DNA of 64,000 bases from an uncultured Paraburkholderia sp. (GTDB lineage: Bacteria; Pseudomonadota; Gammaproteobacteria; Burkholderiales; Burkholderiaceae), in the NCBI GenBank assembly GCA_940746715.1, contig CALNWN010000006.1, forward strand, positions 62,001 through 126,000. The letters run 5' to 3'. Positions within the stretch are counted from its first letter, which is position 1, and every line of letters starts with the position of its first letter. Positions 19,426 to 28,066 of the stretch are shown piece by piece. Both the position numbers and the translations under genes were made by a program. The notes under the pieces were generated by a model, which had not been told where the DNA came from, searched no databases, and worked only from the letters and a program-made list of their open reading frames with translations.

Positions 19426-19457
19426 CGCCTGGATCCCTCAGGTCTAGGCGCTTTTTT
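19426..19457 (+). terminator. Second hairpin with T-run
   Basis: CGCCT at 19426-19430 and AGGCG at 19446-19450, with imperfect inner pairing, are followed by C and six T residues. It is oriented to stop rightward transcripts from the DUF4148 gene. Confidence 0.5.
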
Positions 19458-19531
19458 GCCGTGCCGACGTATCTCGTTGCGCGTGCAACCAGTTGAGCGG
19501 CGAATCAGTCGCGAGCGATCAGATCGCCCAC

Positions 19532-19743
19532 CTAGCCGCGGCCCGTGACGAGGCAACTCGACAGGAAATTTTCCCCCTGGCTGCTCGCACCGGCCTCGCC
19601 AAGGCCCTTCTTGAGCGCGCCCGCCTTGACGAGTTCCGCGCCCTGCTGGCACGTGATCGTGCCTACTTCACCGGCCTGCGCGCGCATGAGCGCGCGATCC
19701 GCCATCAGATAGCCGAGCAGCAGCACCTGAACGCCTGTCTCAT
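19532..19743 (-). CDS. Small hypothetical protein, probable frame error near its start
   Basis: The open frame ends GENFLSSCLVTGRG and includes LMADRALMRAQAGEVGTITC and QQGAELVKAGALKKGLGEAG. A very good Shine-Dalgarno (AAGGAGGAGACGACCC) is followed by ATG at 19743, but that ATG reads MRQAFRCCC and is closed within a dozen codons; a single base shift joins it to the longer frame, giving about 70 residues. I do not recognise the family. The ribosome-binding site and codon use suggest a real gene. Two cysteines are present and there is no signal peptide. Confidence 0.45.
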
Positions 19744-19846
19744 GGGTCGTCTCCTCCTTCAAAGAGACTAACGCGAAGCCCGCGCGCGTGGTCTTAGGGG
19801 TTTCCCCATTCAGACGTGCATGGCAATGCCATTGAAATCGTGCGAA

Positions 19847-21015
19847 TCAACTCGTGGTGCCGCCCTGACCGGCGCGCGCCGCTGGTGCGTCCGCGCCGGT
19901 ACGCCCGGACTGCAGCCGCCGGATCGCCTGCTGTACGCGCCGCGTGTTCCGCTCGAACAGCAGATAGACCGCGAAAGCGTACGCATAGCAGGCGACCAGC
20001 ATGCCCGCGAGCACCAGGACGCCATCTGCATCGAACTGGATACGCCGCCCGAAACCCACGGCAGCTACAAAGAGAATGAAAAATGCGTGAGGTACAGCGA
20101 ATAGGAAAATCCGGAAAACAGTATCGCGACTCGCGACAAAGCCGCAGGAAGCAAGCGGACGTTTTCACGCAGCACGCAGCGCAGAAAGACAAAGCACGGC
20201 ACGCCGACAATCCAGTCGTTGTCGAGCAGAAAGAGACGCGTGCAGACGAGTGCCGCTAAAAAGGCCGCGTCGCTCGCGAGCGTCAGCCACGGCAGGCCCG
20301 AGCGCGCGCTGTGCGCGGGCACGCGCTTTTCAAGCACGGCGAGCACTACGCCGAGGAGCCACAATCCGAAGCCACTCAGCAGCGAAGGAAAGGCGATCAT
20401 CGTGCCGAGTGCAAACGCGGCAATCGCAAAGGCGCCGAGCCCGCGACGTCGACGCAGCAGCACTGCGCATGCAGGAAACCACAGGTAATACCAGAACTCG
20501 TTGGCGAGGCTCCATAACGGGCCGTTCGATCCGTATGTGCCGCACGACAACTTCTGAAGGAAGACCAGGTTGCAGGCAAGTGTCGCCGCACCGAGATTCG
20601 ATGCGACGTTGATCTGTTGATCGAATGTGCCTTCAGTACCGAGGTAAAACGGCCCGCCTGCCAGTTCGAGACCCAGACGGTCCCAGAAGAGCGTGAGCAG
20701 CAAGGCCGGCAGGAGGACGATCCACAGGCGCGACAAGCGCTCGGTCAGATAGCGCTGCCAGCTCCATGTGCAGGCGTCGAGTTGGCGCAGTACCGAGCCG
20801 CCCACAAAATAGCCGCTCAGCAGGAAGAATACGATGACGGCCGTGTGCCCGTAATTGCTGACGAAATAAAACGCCTTGCCCGCGAGACCGATGTTCACGC
20901 TCGACCGGTAATCGACGAACATCAGATTGCGCAAATGGCTCACGCAAACGGCGCTCGCCGCCAGCGCCCGGATCAGGTCCAGCGTATCGCAATGTGGTTT
21001 ACCGGGGGACGCCAT
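19847..21015 (-). CDS. Acyltransferase 3 family membrane protein, one frame break
   Basis: Starts MASPGKPHCDTLDLIRALAA. The segment DLIRALAASAVCVSHLRNLM contains the family's conserved histidine-bearing first motif, followed by ten or so membrane segments, with NGPLWSLANEFWYYLWFP as the second conserved block. The frame breaks near 20075, after SYSLYLTHF; joined, the protein is about 389 residues ending ARAGQGGTTS. OafA/WecH-like acyltransferases O-acetylate sugars on the cell surface (O-antigen, exopolysaccharide, Nod factors). There is no polysaccharide cluster next to it, so the substrate is unknown. Confidence 0.9.
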
Positions 21016-21102
21016 CTGAACCTGGATCGGACAAGAAGTTTGTCGATCAAATTACGGTCCAGCATGCTTTTAATCCGTACGTTCGCCCACATACATGGCC
21101 GG

Positions 21103-22149
21103 TCAGAACCTCGCTTCGATGTCGTGGATACACTGCTCTATCGCTTGGCGCACCCGCGCATTCGACGGCACGACGAGCAGCGACGACGCAATGATCTGAT
21201 ACACCTTATTGCGCGACACTTTCGAAACCTGCTGCGGATCGAGCCACGCAGCGTTGTCCACGAGCAGCAGCAGCGTTTCGAGGCCGATCAGGATGGGCCA
21301 CAAGCACGCCAGCCGCAGCCGCACGGAAAATGCCGGAATCGCGAGCGTGTAATCGAGCGCCTCGCGGAAATGATCGAGCGTCTTGCGCAACAGCTCGATC
21401 ATCAGCGGACGCGCGCGCAAGGAATTGGCCGGCAGCAAGAGGTCTTGCGGACTCAGGCCGTGCTGCTCCAGCATGGTTTGTGGAAGATAACAGCGGCCAA
21501 TTCCCAGATCCTTGCCGCAATCGCGCAACACGTTGGTCATTTGCAGTGCCTTGCCGAAGCGCACGCCGCGCGTCGCCATGATGTCAGGGCGCTCCTTGAG
21601 CGTGCCGGGCATGTGCGCGTAAGTCATCGTGGTCCAGAATTCGCCGACGCAACCGGCCACCAGATACGTATAACGGTCCAGCTCGCCATACTCGCGCAGC
21701 GCGGCAATGCGGCCCGAGCGTTCGTCGGGAAACGTGCGCAAGTCGAATTCCATGCCTTCGGTCAACGTCGAGACGATCTCGCGCACGGCCTTGCGGTCGG
21801 ACTCGCTCAGTTGCGCGAGCACTTGCAGCGCCGGGCCGAGCGATTCGAGCAGCACCTTCTCGTCCGACTGGCTCTGCTGGCCCGCCACTTCCGCGGCCAT
21901 GCGCTGGAACAGCGCGCCGTCGCTCGCGACGCCGTTGACCTGATCGCGTAACGAGAGCAGCAATTGCAGCCGCTGCCCAGGCTCAATCAGCGAGGTATCC
22001 GCGATGGTATCCGCGGCCCGCGCGAGCAGATACGCAAGGCCGATCGGATCGCGCATGCCTGCCGGCAACACGCGCAGCGTAAGGTAGAACGAGCGTGATA
22101 CGCCTTTCAGGAGCGGGCCGAGAAGAAAGGCCCGGGTCGGAGTCGGCAT
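21103..22149 (-). CDS. Squalene/phytoene synthase family protein
   Basis: An intact 348-residue protein starting MPTPTRAFLLGPLLKGVSRS. The two aspartate-rich motifs that hold Mg2+ and the diphosphates are ARAADTIADTS (about residue 47) and MTNVLRDCGKDLGIGRCYLP (about residue 188). Such enzymes join two C15 or C20 prenyl diphosphates head to head; in Burkholderia the product is likely squalene or a related C30 compound feeding hopanoids. No other hopanoid gene is in the window. A hydrophobic C-terminal segment (PILIGLETLLLLVD) may contact the membrane. The gene is divergent from a marR gene 86 bases away. Confidence 0.92.
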   Translation of the reverse strand: MPTPTRAFLLGPLLKGVSRSFYLTLRVLPAGMRDPIGLAYLLARAADTIADTSLIEPGQRLQLLLSLRDQVNGVASDGALFQRMAAEVAGQQSQSDEKVLLESLGPALQVLAQLSESDRKAVREIVSTLTEGMEFDLRTFPDERSGRIAALREYGELDRYTYLVAGCVGEFWTTMTYAHMPGTLKERPDIMATRGVRFGKALQMTNVLRDCGKDLGIGRCYLPQTMLEQHGLSPQDLLLPANSLRARPLMIELLRKTLDHFREALDYTLAIPAFSVRLRLACLWPILIGLETLLLLVDNAAWLDPQQVSKVSRNKVYQIIASSLLVVPSNARVRQAIEQCIHDIEARF

Positions 22150-22235
22150 GGTGGCGATGTCAGTATTGGCAAAATTCAGGCGGTGCCGAATTGTATACGG
22201 CAAGCCGCGCTAAGATGCGGGATAGCCTGAATCTC

Positions 22236-22715
22236 ATGCCGACCATGACCAAAAACCAGAACTCGACTCTCGAAGCCACCGCCACGCGCGCTCGCCGGCC
22301 CAGCCTGCGGCTCACTTATGTCATCGGCAGCCTCGACCGCATCTTGCGGCGCCGGATGAGCGAGGCGCTCGCGCCGCTCGGCTTGACGCTCGCCCAGTTC
22401 ACCGCGTTATCCGTGCTCGAGGCAAAGGGGCAGGCGTCCAATGCGCAGCTTGCCGAGCGCTCGTTCATTACGCCGCAATCAGCCAATGAAGTGATGAACG
22501 CGATGGCGAGCCGCAACTGGGTCAGCCGCGAGCCGGATCCCACGCATGGCCGCATCGTTCTTCTCCAGTTAACTGACGAGGGCCGCGCCGTGTTGCGTCA
22601 ATGCGAGCAGGCAGTGAAAGCAATCGAAAAGCAGATGCTCGACGGCATCGAACTGGAATCAGCCGGCACAGTGCAGCGCCATCTGGAAACGTTCGTACGT
22701 AACCTGCGCGGATAG
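22236..22715 (+). CDS. MarR-family transcriptional regulator
   Basis: A 159-residue protein (start ATG 22236; a second ATG at 22245 is also possible). The winged helix includes FTALSVLEAKGQASNAQLAE, the recognition region RSFITPQSANEVMNAMASRN and the wing REPDPTHGRIVLLQLTDEG. MarR proteins are dimeric repressors released by small aromatic or oxidised ligands. It is divergent from the squalene/phytoene synthase gene with only 86 bases between, so it may control that gene and itself. Confidence 0.92.
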   Translation: MPTMTKNQNSTLEATATRARRPSLRLTYVIGSLDRILRRRMSEALAPLGLTLAQFTALSVLEAKGQASNAQLAERSFITPQSANEVMNAMASRNWVSREPDPTHGRIVLLQLTDEGRAVLRQCEQAVKAIEKQMLDGIELESAGTVQRHLETFVRNLRG

Positions 22716-22997
22716 AGCCAACGCGCCGCTGGCATTTTATTCAGGATCGCTATCTACCCGCCGCCGGTGCTACCCGGCCTGCGCGCCAGATGCGACTTTG
22801 AAGCGCGCGCCTCGATCTCGCTGGGGTAGGCGTTTCCTGACAAGCGCCTCACCGCAGTGCGCCGTTAAGCAGCGTCGCGCGTACCTGTTTTGTACTTTCG
22901 GGCGCTTGCGAATACAACTTTTCAATTTCGCGCCGGCTGCATGTTGGCGCAGCGTCGTGCAACCGGCCGCTAGTCGCAGTTCAACCGCACACCATAA

Positions 22998-24466
22998 TGA
23001 CCAATCACGAATCGCCGCCCTCTCTTTCGCGCTAACGTTGAAACCGGCGTGCCCGGCCTCGACGAGATTCTCGGGGGCGGTCTCGTGCGCGGCGGCGTGT
23101 ATCTTCTCGAGGGCATGGCCGGTGCCGGCAAAACGATTCTGTCGAGTCAGATCGGCTTTCATCGCGTAAGTCGCGGCGAGAAAGTGTTGTACATGACGCT
23201 CATCGCCGAATCGCATGACAAGCTCCTTGCGCACCTCAAGGGCCTCACTTTCTTCGACGAAAACGCCGTGGCCCAGCAGATGCTTTTTGTGTCGGGCTAT
23301 CACGAGCTAATGCAGGACGGCCTAGACGGCTTTCTGAAACTGATTGTGTCGAGCATCTACGATTACCGGCCGAGCCTGATGATTATCGACGGCTTTCGCA
23401 GCGCACGCGAATTCAGCGAGACGGAGCTGTCGCTGTCCAAGTTCATTCATGAACTGAACGCCCTCGTCGCCGCAATGGACTGCACGACGCTGCTGCTCGC
23501 GCCGCTGTCCGGCAACGAGCCTCATCCGGAACACACGCTCGTCGACGGGCTCATCGAGCTGAACCGCTACAGCGACGGTATGCGCCGCGCGCGAAATCGA
23601 AGTGCACAAGATGCGCGCGCGCAACCACCTGATGGGCAAGCACTACTTTCGCATCGCCGAAAGCGGGCTGCTGATGTTCCCGCGCCTCGAAGCGCAGCAC
23701 GCCGCTCCGAGCGGGCCGGTCGATCTGAAAACGCGGGTCAGTTTCGGTTTGCCGCATCTCGACATCATGTTCGGCGGCGGCCTGTCGCAAGGCTCGACCA
23801 CGACTTTGATCGGACCTTCGGGCGTCGGCAAGACCATGCTTTGCCTGCAGTTTCTTGCAGCCGGCGCGGAGCGCGGCGAACGTTGCCTGTATCTCGGCTT
23901 TTACGAGGGACCGCAAAGACTGATCGGCAAAGCGGAGGCGGTCTCCATTGCGCTTGACGAAGCGCATCGGGATGGCCGGCTTGCGATTCAATGGCAGCCC
24001 GCCGTCGAACTCCCCGTCGACGAAATCGCCGCGAGTGCACTCGCCACCGCCAAGCAGATGGGCGCAACCCGCATGGTGATCGACGGCGTGGAGGGCTTTC
24101 GCGATTCGGCGCTGCGCGTCGAGCGCTTCGGCCTGTTTCTGAACGCATTGCTGCATCAGTTGCGCGAAGCCGGCATTACGACGCTCGTCACGGAGGAAGT
24201 GCCGCTCTACCCGGACTACGGCCATTCGCGAAGCACGCGTGTGTCGGCCCTCACGGAAAATCTCGTGCTGTCGTTACACGGAAACGGACGCGGGTCTGCG
24301 TCGCGCCATCTCTATCGTCAAACAGCGCGAAAGCGCGCATGACCCGTCCACGCACGAGCTGGTGATTTCGTCACAAGGGCTCGAAATCGTCGAAAGCCCG
24401 CTCAGCACCACGGTTTCCTCGGCGTCAGGCCTGTCCGCGACCTTGCAGCCGCGGCGACCGGCGTAG
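22998..24466 (+). CDS. Double-domain KaiC/RecA-like ATPase, three frame breaks
   Basis: ATG 22998 reads MTNHESPPSLSR, then a missing base near 23030 hides the join to NVETGVPGLDEILGGGLVRG. KaiC domain 1 has Walker A GMAGAGKT and Walker B SLMIIDGF; domain 2 begins VSFGLPHLDIMFGGGLSQGS with Walker A GPSGVGKT and Walker B RMVIDGVEGF. Further breaks are near 23585 and 24275; joined, about 489 residues. There is no KaiA or KaiB nearby, so it is not a circadian clock in the cyanobacterial sense. Stand-alone KaiC-like proteins in proteobacteria are tied to stress responses and often sit with receiver or kinase genes, as here. Confidence 0.88.
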
Positions 24467-24471
24467 CGCTC

Positions 24472-24822
24472 ATGAAAACCATTCTGGTTGTGGATGACGA
24501 GTTCGACATCCTCACGATGTGGCGGCTGCTGCTCGAACGTCACGGCTATACGGTGCTGACGGCGTCCAACGGCGCCGTCGCACTCGAGCAGCTACGCAGG
24601 ACGCGGCCCGACATTATCGTGTCGGACTGCATGATGCCGGTCATGTCGGGCCTTCAGTTCTGCGCGGCGCTTTATGCCGACCCTGAACTGCGCGCCATTC
24701 CGATCATCTTGTGCAGCGCGGCCGCCGACATTCCCGTGCAGCCCAATCCGTCTATCGAATATGCGCGCAAGCCGATTGCATTCGACGCGCTGCTCGCCTT
24801 GCTTCAACGAATGTCAGTTTGG
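24472..24822 (+). CDS. Single-domain response regulator next to kaiC-like gene, C-terminal end unclear
   Basis: MKTILVVDDEFDILTMWRLL is a normal receiver start; the phospho-acceptor Asp is in DIIVSDCMMPVMSGL and the conserved Lys in EYARKPIAFDALL. The receiver fold is complete by about residue 117 (LLALLQRMS). After that no stop is met and the open frame simply continues through the antisense of the beta-lactamase gene, which is not credible protein. Either the true stop has been lost by a base error or the end was joined to other sequence. It starts 5 bases after the KaiC-like stop, so the pair is co-transcribed. Confidence 0.78.
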
Positions 24823-24861
24823 CGGCCCTCACGAAACCGCTTCAACACCGTCTCGCCGACG

Positions 24862-25808
24862 TCAAACAGACTCGACCACCAGCGCGCCGACGTTTGCAAT
24901 CGCCGCATTGCAGCGCGCGGCGTCGCCTGCCATCTCAGTCAGATAAACCGCCACGAGTATCGGTCCGCGCCCCGGCCGCCAGAGAATGGCGACGTCGTTC
25001 GCGGTGCCATGATCGCCCGTACCGGTCTGTCGCCCACGCCCCAGTCTTTCGGCAGCTTTGCGCGAATTCGCGCGCCGCCGGTTTCGTTGGCCGCGAGCCA
25101 CGCAAGCAACTGCGCTCGCGACGCGGAACTCAAACGCTCGCCGAGCACGAGTTCGCGCAGATTGCCGAGCATGGCATTCGGCGTGGTGGTGTCGCGCGGA
25201 TCGCCCGGGGTCGCCTCGTTCAGCGTGGGCTCGTTGCGGTCCAGACGCGTGATGCCGTCGCCGAGGCTGCGCGCAAATGCAGTCAACCCGGCGGGGCCAC
25301 CGAAAGTCTGCAGCAGCAGGTTCGCAGCGGTGTTGTCGCTGAGCGTGATCGCTGCCTTGCACAACTCCGCGATGCTCATGCCCGCGTTGCCGGTGAGCTC
25401 GCGCGTATGCTTCGACGTCGCGGGAGAATTCGGCACCAGTTCGCTTTCTGAGTAGACGATGCGCCGCTGCAAGTCTTCTTCGCCACGATCGACGCGCGCG
25501 AGAATCGCGCCCGCGGCGAGCAGCTTGAACGTACTGCACATCGGAAAGCGCTCGTCCGCATGCAAGCCGGCGTGCAGACCCGAAGTCGTATCGACGATCG
25601 ACACGCCGAGCCGCCCGCCGCTTTGCGCCTGGATGTCCTCGAGCCGCGCGCGAATTGCATCCGCTCTGGCAAACGCTTGCCGCTGCCTTGCCGCGTGTGT
25701 CCCTTCGACCGTTTTCGCTGTCCTCGCCCAAGCACCGCTGTTGCCGAGCGCAACACCAGCTATCGAAACACTCAGCATCGCACCCGCGAATTTTCTTCTC
25801 GTGATCAT
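24862..25808 (-). CDS. penA: Class A beta-lactamase (PenA-like), one frame break
   Basis: Starts MITRRKFAGAMLSVSIAGVA with a twin-arginine-like signal. Catalytic motifs are CSTFK (nucleophile Ser and Lys), SDN, and the omega loop LDRNEPTLNEATPGD with Glu166. The KTG motif is disturbed: the DNA reads GGCGACAGACCGGTACGG where one extra A restores GDKTGTGDHGTANDV, and the frame then runs correctly through GRGPILVAVYLTEM to the stop. A single missing base near 25020 is therefore the likely cause. It hydrolyses penicillins and some cephalosporins in the periplasm. The divergent LysR gene is its probable regulator. Confidence 0.93.
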
Positions 25809-25867
25809 TGCCGCTCCTTGTGTGAAGCCGCAACTATCGGTTTTTCGGCTCTGACTGACAAACGATG

Positions 25868-25898
25868 ATAAGTTAATGCGCTCACAAGAAAAACTTAT
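25868..25898. promoter_or_regulatory. Candidate AmpR/PenR binding site
   Basis: ATAAGTT (25868-25874) and AACTTAT (25892-25898) form a perfect 7-base inverted repeat in the 109-base region between the divergent beta-lactamase and LysR genes. LysR/AmpR sites are AT-rich dyads in exactly this position. Inference: PenR binds here and activates the lactamase gene when beta-lactams release muropeptides. Confidence 0.5.
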
Positions 25899-25917
25899 GC
25901 CTCGGCCATGAGAACCC

Positions 25918-26817
25918 ATGAGACCTTATCTTCCGCTTAATGCGTTGCGCGCTTTCGAGTCGTCGGCTCGGCACCTGAGTTTCACTCGCGCCGCGCTCGA
26001 GCTGAACGTCACGCAGGCCGCCGTCAGCCAGCAGGTCAGATCGCTCGAGGAGCGCCTCGGCACCGTGCTGTTCAAGCGCCTGCCGCGCGGCCTCGCCATG
26101 ACCGACGAAGGCCTTGCATTGCGCCCTGTGCTGACGGACGCGTTCGACCGCATAGAAGCGGTGCTCAAGCAATTCGAGGGTGGCCACTTTCACGAAGTGT
26201 TGGCGGTCGGTGTGGTGGGCACGTTCGCGGTCGGCTGGCTCATGCCGCGGCTCAAATGGTTTCGCGAGGCTCATCCCTTTGTCGAATTGCGGCTGCTGAC
26301 GAACAACAACCTCGTGGACCTCGCGACCGAGGGCCTCGACTTCGCCATCCGTTTCGGCGACGGCACGTGGCCCGGTTCGCTCGCCACGCGCCTGCTCGAC
26401 GCGCCGCTCGCGCTGCTTTGCACACCGGAAATTGCAGAGCGATTGTCGAAGCCAGCGGATCTCGCCGACGAAACGCTGTTGCGTTCATATCGCGCGGATG
26501 ACTGGAGCAACTGGTTCGCCGCGGCCGGCATTCCGCCGCGGCCTATCCGCGGACCCGTGTTCGATTCGTCGCGACTGATGGTAGAAGCGGCGATGCAGGG
26601 TGCGGGCATCGCGCTCGCGCCCGCGCTGATGTTCGATCACGAGATCAATACCGGCCGTCTCGTGCGTCCGTTCGATGTCGAAGTGCACGCGGGCAGCTAC
26701 TGGCTGACATGGCTGAAAGGCAAGCCCATGTCGCCCGCGATGATGCTGTTCAGTCAGTGGCTCATCAAGGAAGCGGCTCTTCACCTGCCGGATCAGCACA
26801 GACCGGTGCGACGATAG
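25918..26817 (+). CDS. penR: LysR-family regulator of the beta-lactamase (AmpR/PenR-like)
   Basis: An intact 299-residue protein starting MRPYLPLNALRAFESSARHL. The helix-turn-helix, FTRAALELNVTQAAVSQQVR, has the form shared by AmpR and GcvA. The effector domain has GTFAVGWLMPRLKWFREAHP and DFAIRFGDGTWPG, matching AmpR proteins that sense cell-wall muropeptides. It is divergent from a class A beta-lactamase gene, the standard penR-penA arrangement in Burkholderia. The name rests on this context. Its 3' end overlaps by 25 bases a convergent small gene. Confidence 0.92.
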   Translation: MRPYLPLNALRAFESSARHLSFTRAALELNVTQAAVSQQVRSLEERLGTVLFKRLPRGLAMTDEGLALRPVLTDAFDRIEAVLKQFEGGHFHEVLAVGVVGTFAVGWLMPRLKWFREAHPFVELRLLTNNNLVDLATEGLDFAIRFGDGTWPGSLATRLLDAPLALLCTPEIAERLSKPADLADETLLRSYRADDWSNWFAAAGIPPRPIRGPVFDSSRLMVEAAMQGAGIALAPALMFDHEINTGRLVRPFDVEVHAGSYWLTWLKGKPMSPAMMLFSQWLIKEAALHLPDQHRPVRR

Positions 26818-27047
26818 CCGTTCATTGCAGGGCGGTCGGCTTGCGGCGGAAACACGTTCCAGGAGCCGTCGTCGTGACGGAAGAAGAAGATGGACAGCAG
26901 GCCGCACGGACGTAGCGCCTCGACACGCACAAAGCGCTGATGCAGTGACGCGCGGTGGCAAAACTCGACCACGCGTGCGGGCATGGACGGAGTGGGCGCA
27001 AGCCATTTGTCGACGGCCCAGTGCAAGCTCTTTTCAGCGGCAGCCAT
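26793..27047 (-). CDS. Small hypothetical protein (84 aa)
   Basis: MAAAEKSLHWAVDKWLAPTP with LLSIFFFRHDDGSWNVFPPQ at the C-terminal half. It has the feel of a conserved Burkholderia hypothetical: basic, no signal peptide, aromatic-rich beta strands at the end. GGAGAAC precedes the chosen ATG at a good distance. It lies downstream of and in the same direction as the LRAT-like gene (66-base gap), so both are probably one transcript. Function unknown. Confidence 0.6.
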   Translation of the reverse strand: MAAAEKSLHWAVDKWLAPTPSMPARVVEFCHRASLHQRFVRVEALRPCGLLSIFFFRHDDGSWNVFPPQADRPAMNGYRRTGLC

Positions 27048-27113
27048 GATGTTCTCCTTCATTCCCTCACCGATTTCGTTCACTGAATTCGCTCATCGAG
27101 CTCGTTCATTGAG

Positions 27114-27603
27114 TCAGGCAATCTGCGCGGCAAGGCGGCCCTTCGCGCCGCTTTCCACGAATGCCTTCACGAGGCACATCAACACGTGCATGCCGGTGCG
27201 TGGATGACGCAGGCTGCAATGCACCTGTCCGCTGCGGCTTTCGCCGAGCAGCACCCACGCGCAGAAGTGTTCGCAGTTGTTGGTCAGCAGGCGGTAACGG
27301 TTTTCGCCGAGGCGTGAACGGGCACGGCGCGCCGCTTCTTCGCCGATGTAGCGCGCAGGGCGTCGCGCGAATCGACAGCGGGTGGCCGGCGGCGAAGCGG
27401 TCGATTTCGACTTCTTCAACCGGGCCGCGATGGGCGGAGCCCGCAAAACCTGCGTAATGCACGACACGGCCATTGCCCACATAGATACCGTGATGTTCGT
27501 AGCCGGAACGCATGGAGACGAGGTGCGACCCGATCGGCAAGTCGATGGTGGATGACGATTCACCGCTGGCTTCGCTGCTCGTCTGAAGAGAGTTCGTGTT
27601 CAT
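27114..27603 (-). CDS. LRAT-like (NlpC/P60 superfamily) protein, one frame break
   Basis: Starts MNTNSLQTSSEASGESSSTI. The catalytic histidine region is GYEHHGIYVGNGRVVHYAG, and after a frame break near 27385 the cysteine motif RLLTNNCEHFCAWVLLGES follows. The H...H...NCEHF arrangement defines LRAT-type acyltransferases/thiol hydrolases, permuted relatives of NlpC/P60 peptidases. Joined, the protein is about 163 residues. In bacteria these may act on lipids or as effectors; substrate unknown. It is divergent from the peptide gene at 28067 across a 463-base region. Confidence 0.75.
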
Positions 27604-28066
27604 GGCTGGCCTCGTTTTGTTTCCAACACTGTTGCGAGGTCTTTTGCATCATCCGGGCCATGTGCCGAGAGCCTTTGTTTATAAGGCTTCCAGCGAACGG
27701 CAGCGGTTTTGTACAACACGAGTGTGGGCCGGGAACCGACAGAAAATCGCGTCCATGTGTTGGTGTCAGGCGCTCTTTTTCCGCAATGAAAAGCGGCGTT
27801 TCTGGTTGCTTTCCGGAAGACTCATGGCGGCCGAAAAAGTGTTGGGCGTCACACCGGTTGCAGTGTGCGCGTGTTGGCCGGCGCCCGACCTATCGGTGCA
27901 CACGCTGGTCGGCGCGCAGCGTCGAGGTGGTCCGCATGGCCACGCCAGGCAATGCAATGCGGCAAAACGCATGACGTCGCGTGCGAATTGGCATAGCACT
28001 TGCACCATCCCCGTCCAGATCCCCTCAAGCCGTGCGCGTCGCGTACGCGGTCAACCGGAGAACGAC
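27604..28066. other. Long 5' region of the small leader-bearing protein gene
   Basis: A 463-base stretch with no credible gene. It carries a near-consensus sigma-54 promoter at 27989-28004 and enough upstream DNA for enhancer binding. Several GC-rich imperfect repeats (GTTGGCCGGCGCCC near 27874, CTGGTCGGCGCGC near 27906) are possible activator sites, but I cannot define them. Confidence 0.5.
27989..28004 (+). promoter_or_regulatory. Sigma-54 (-24/-12) promoter
   Basis: TGGCATAGCACTTGCA matches the sigma-54 consensus TGGCAC-N5-TTGCW with invariant GG and GC in exact spacing. Transcription would start near 28016, about 51 bases before the ATG of the small leader-bearing gene. A sigma-54 activator gene (29176-30537) lies in the same cluster. 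Confidence 0.75.

Noticed and set aside
20617-21951. 444-residue open frame opposite the squalene synthase and acyltransferase genes
   Set aside because: It spans two real genes on the other strand and has no recognisable fold; antisense artefact.
24823-25455. Long C-terminal extension of the receiver protein
   Set aside because: The extension is the antisense of the beta-lactamase gene and has no receiver-family counterpart.
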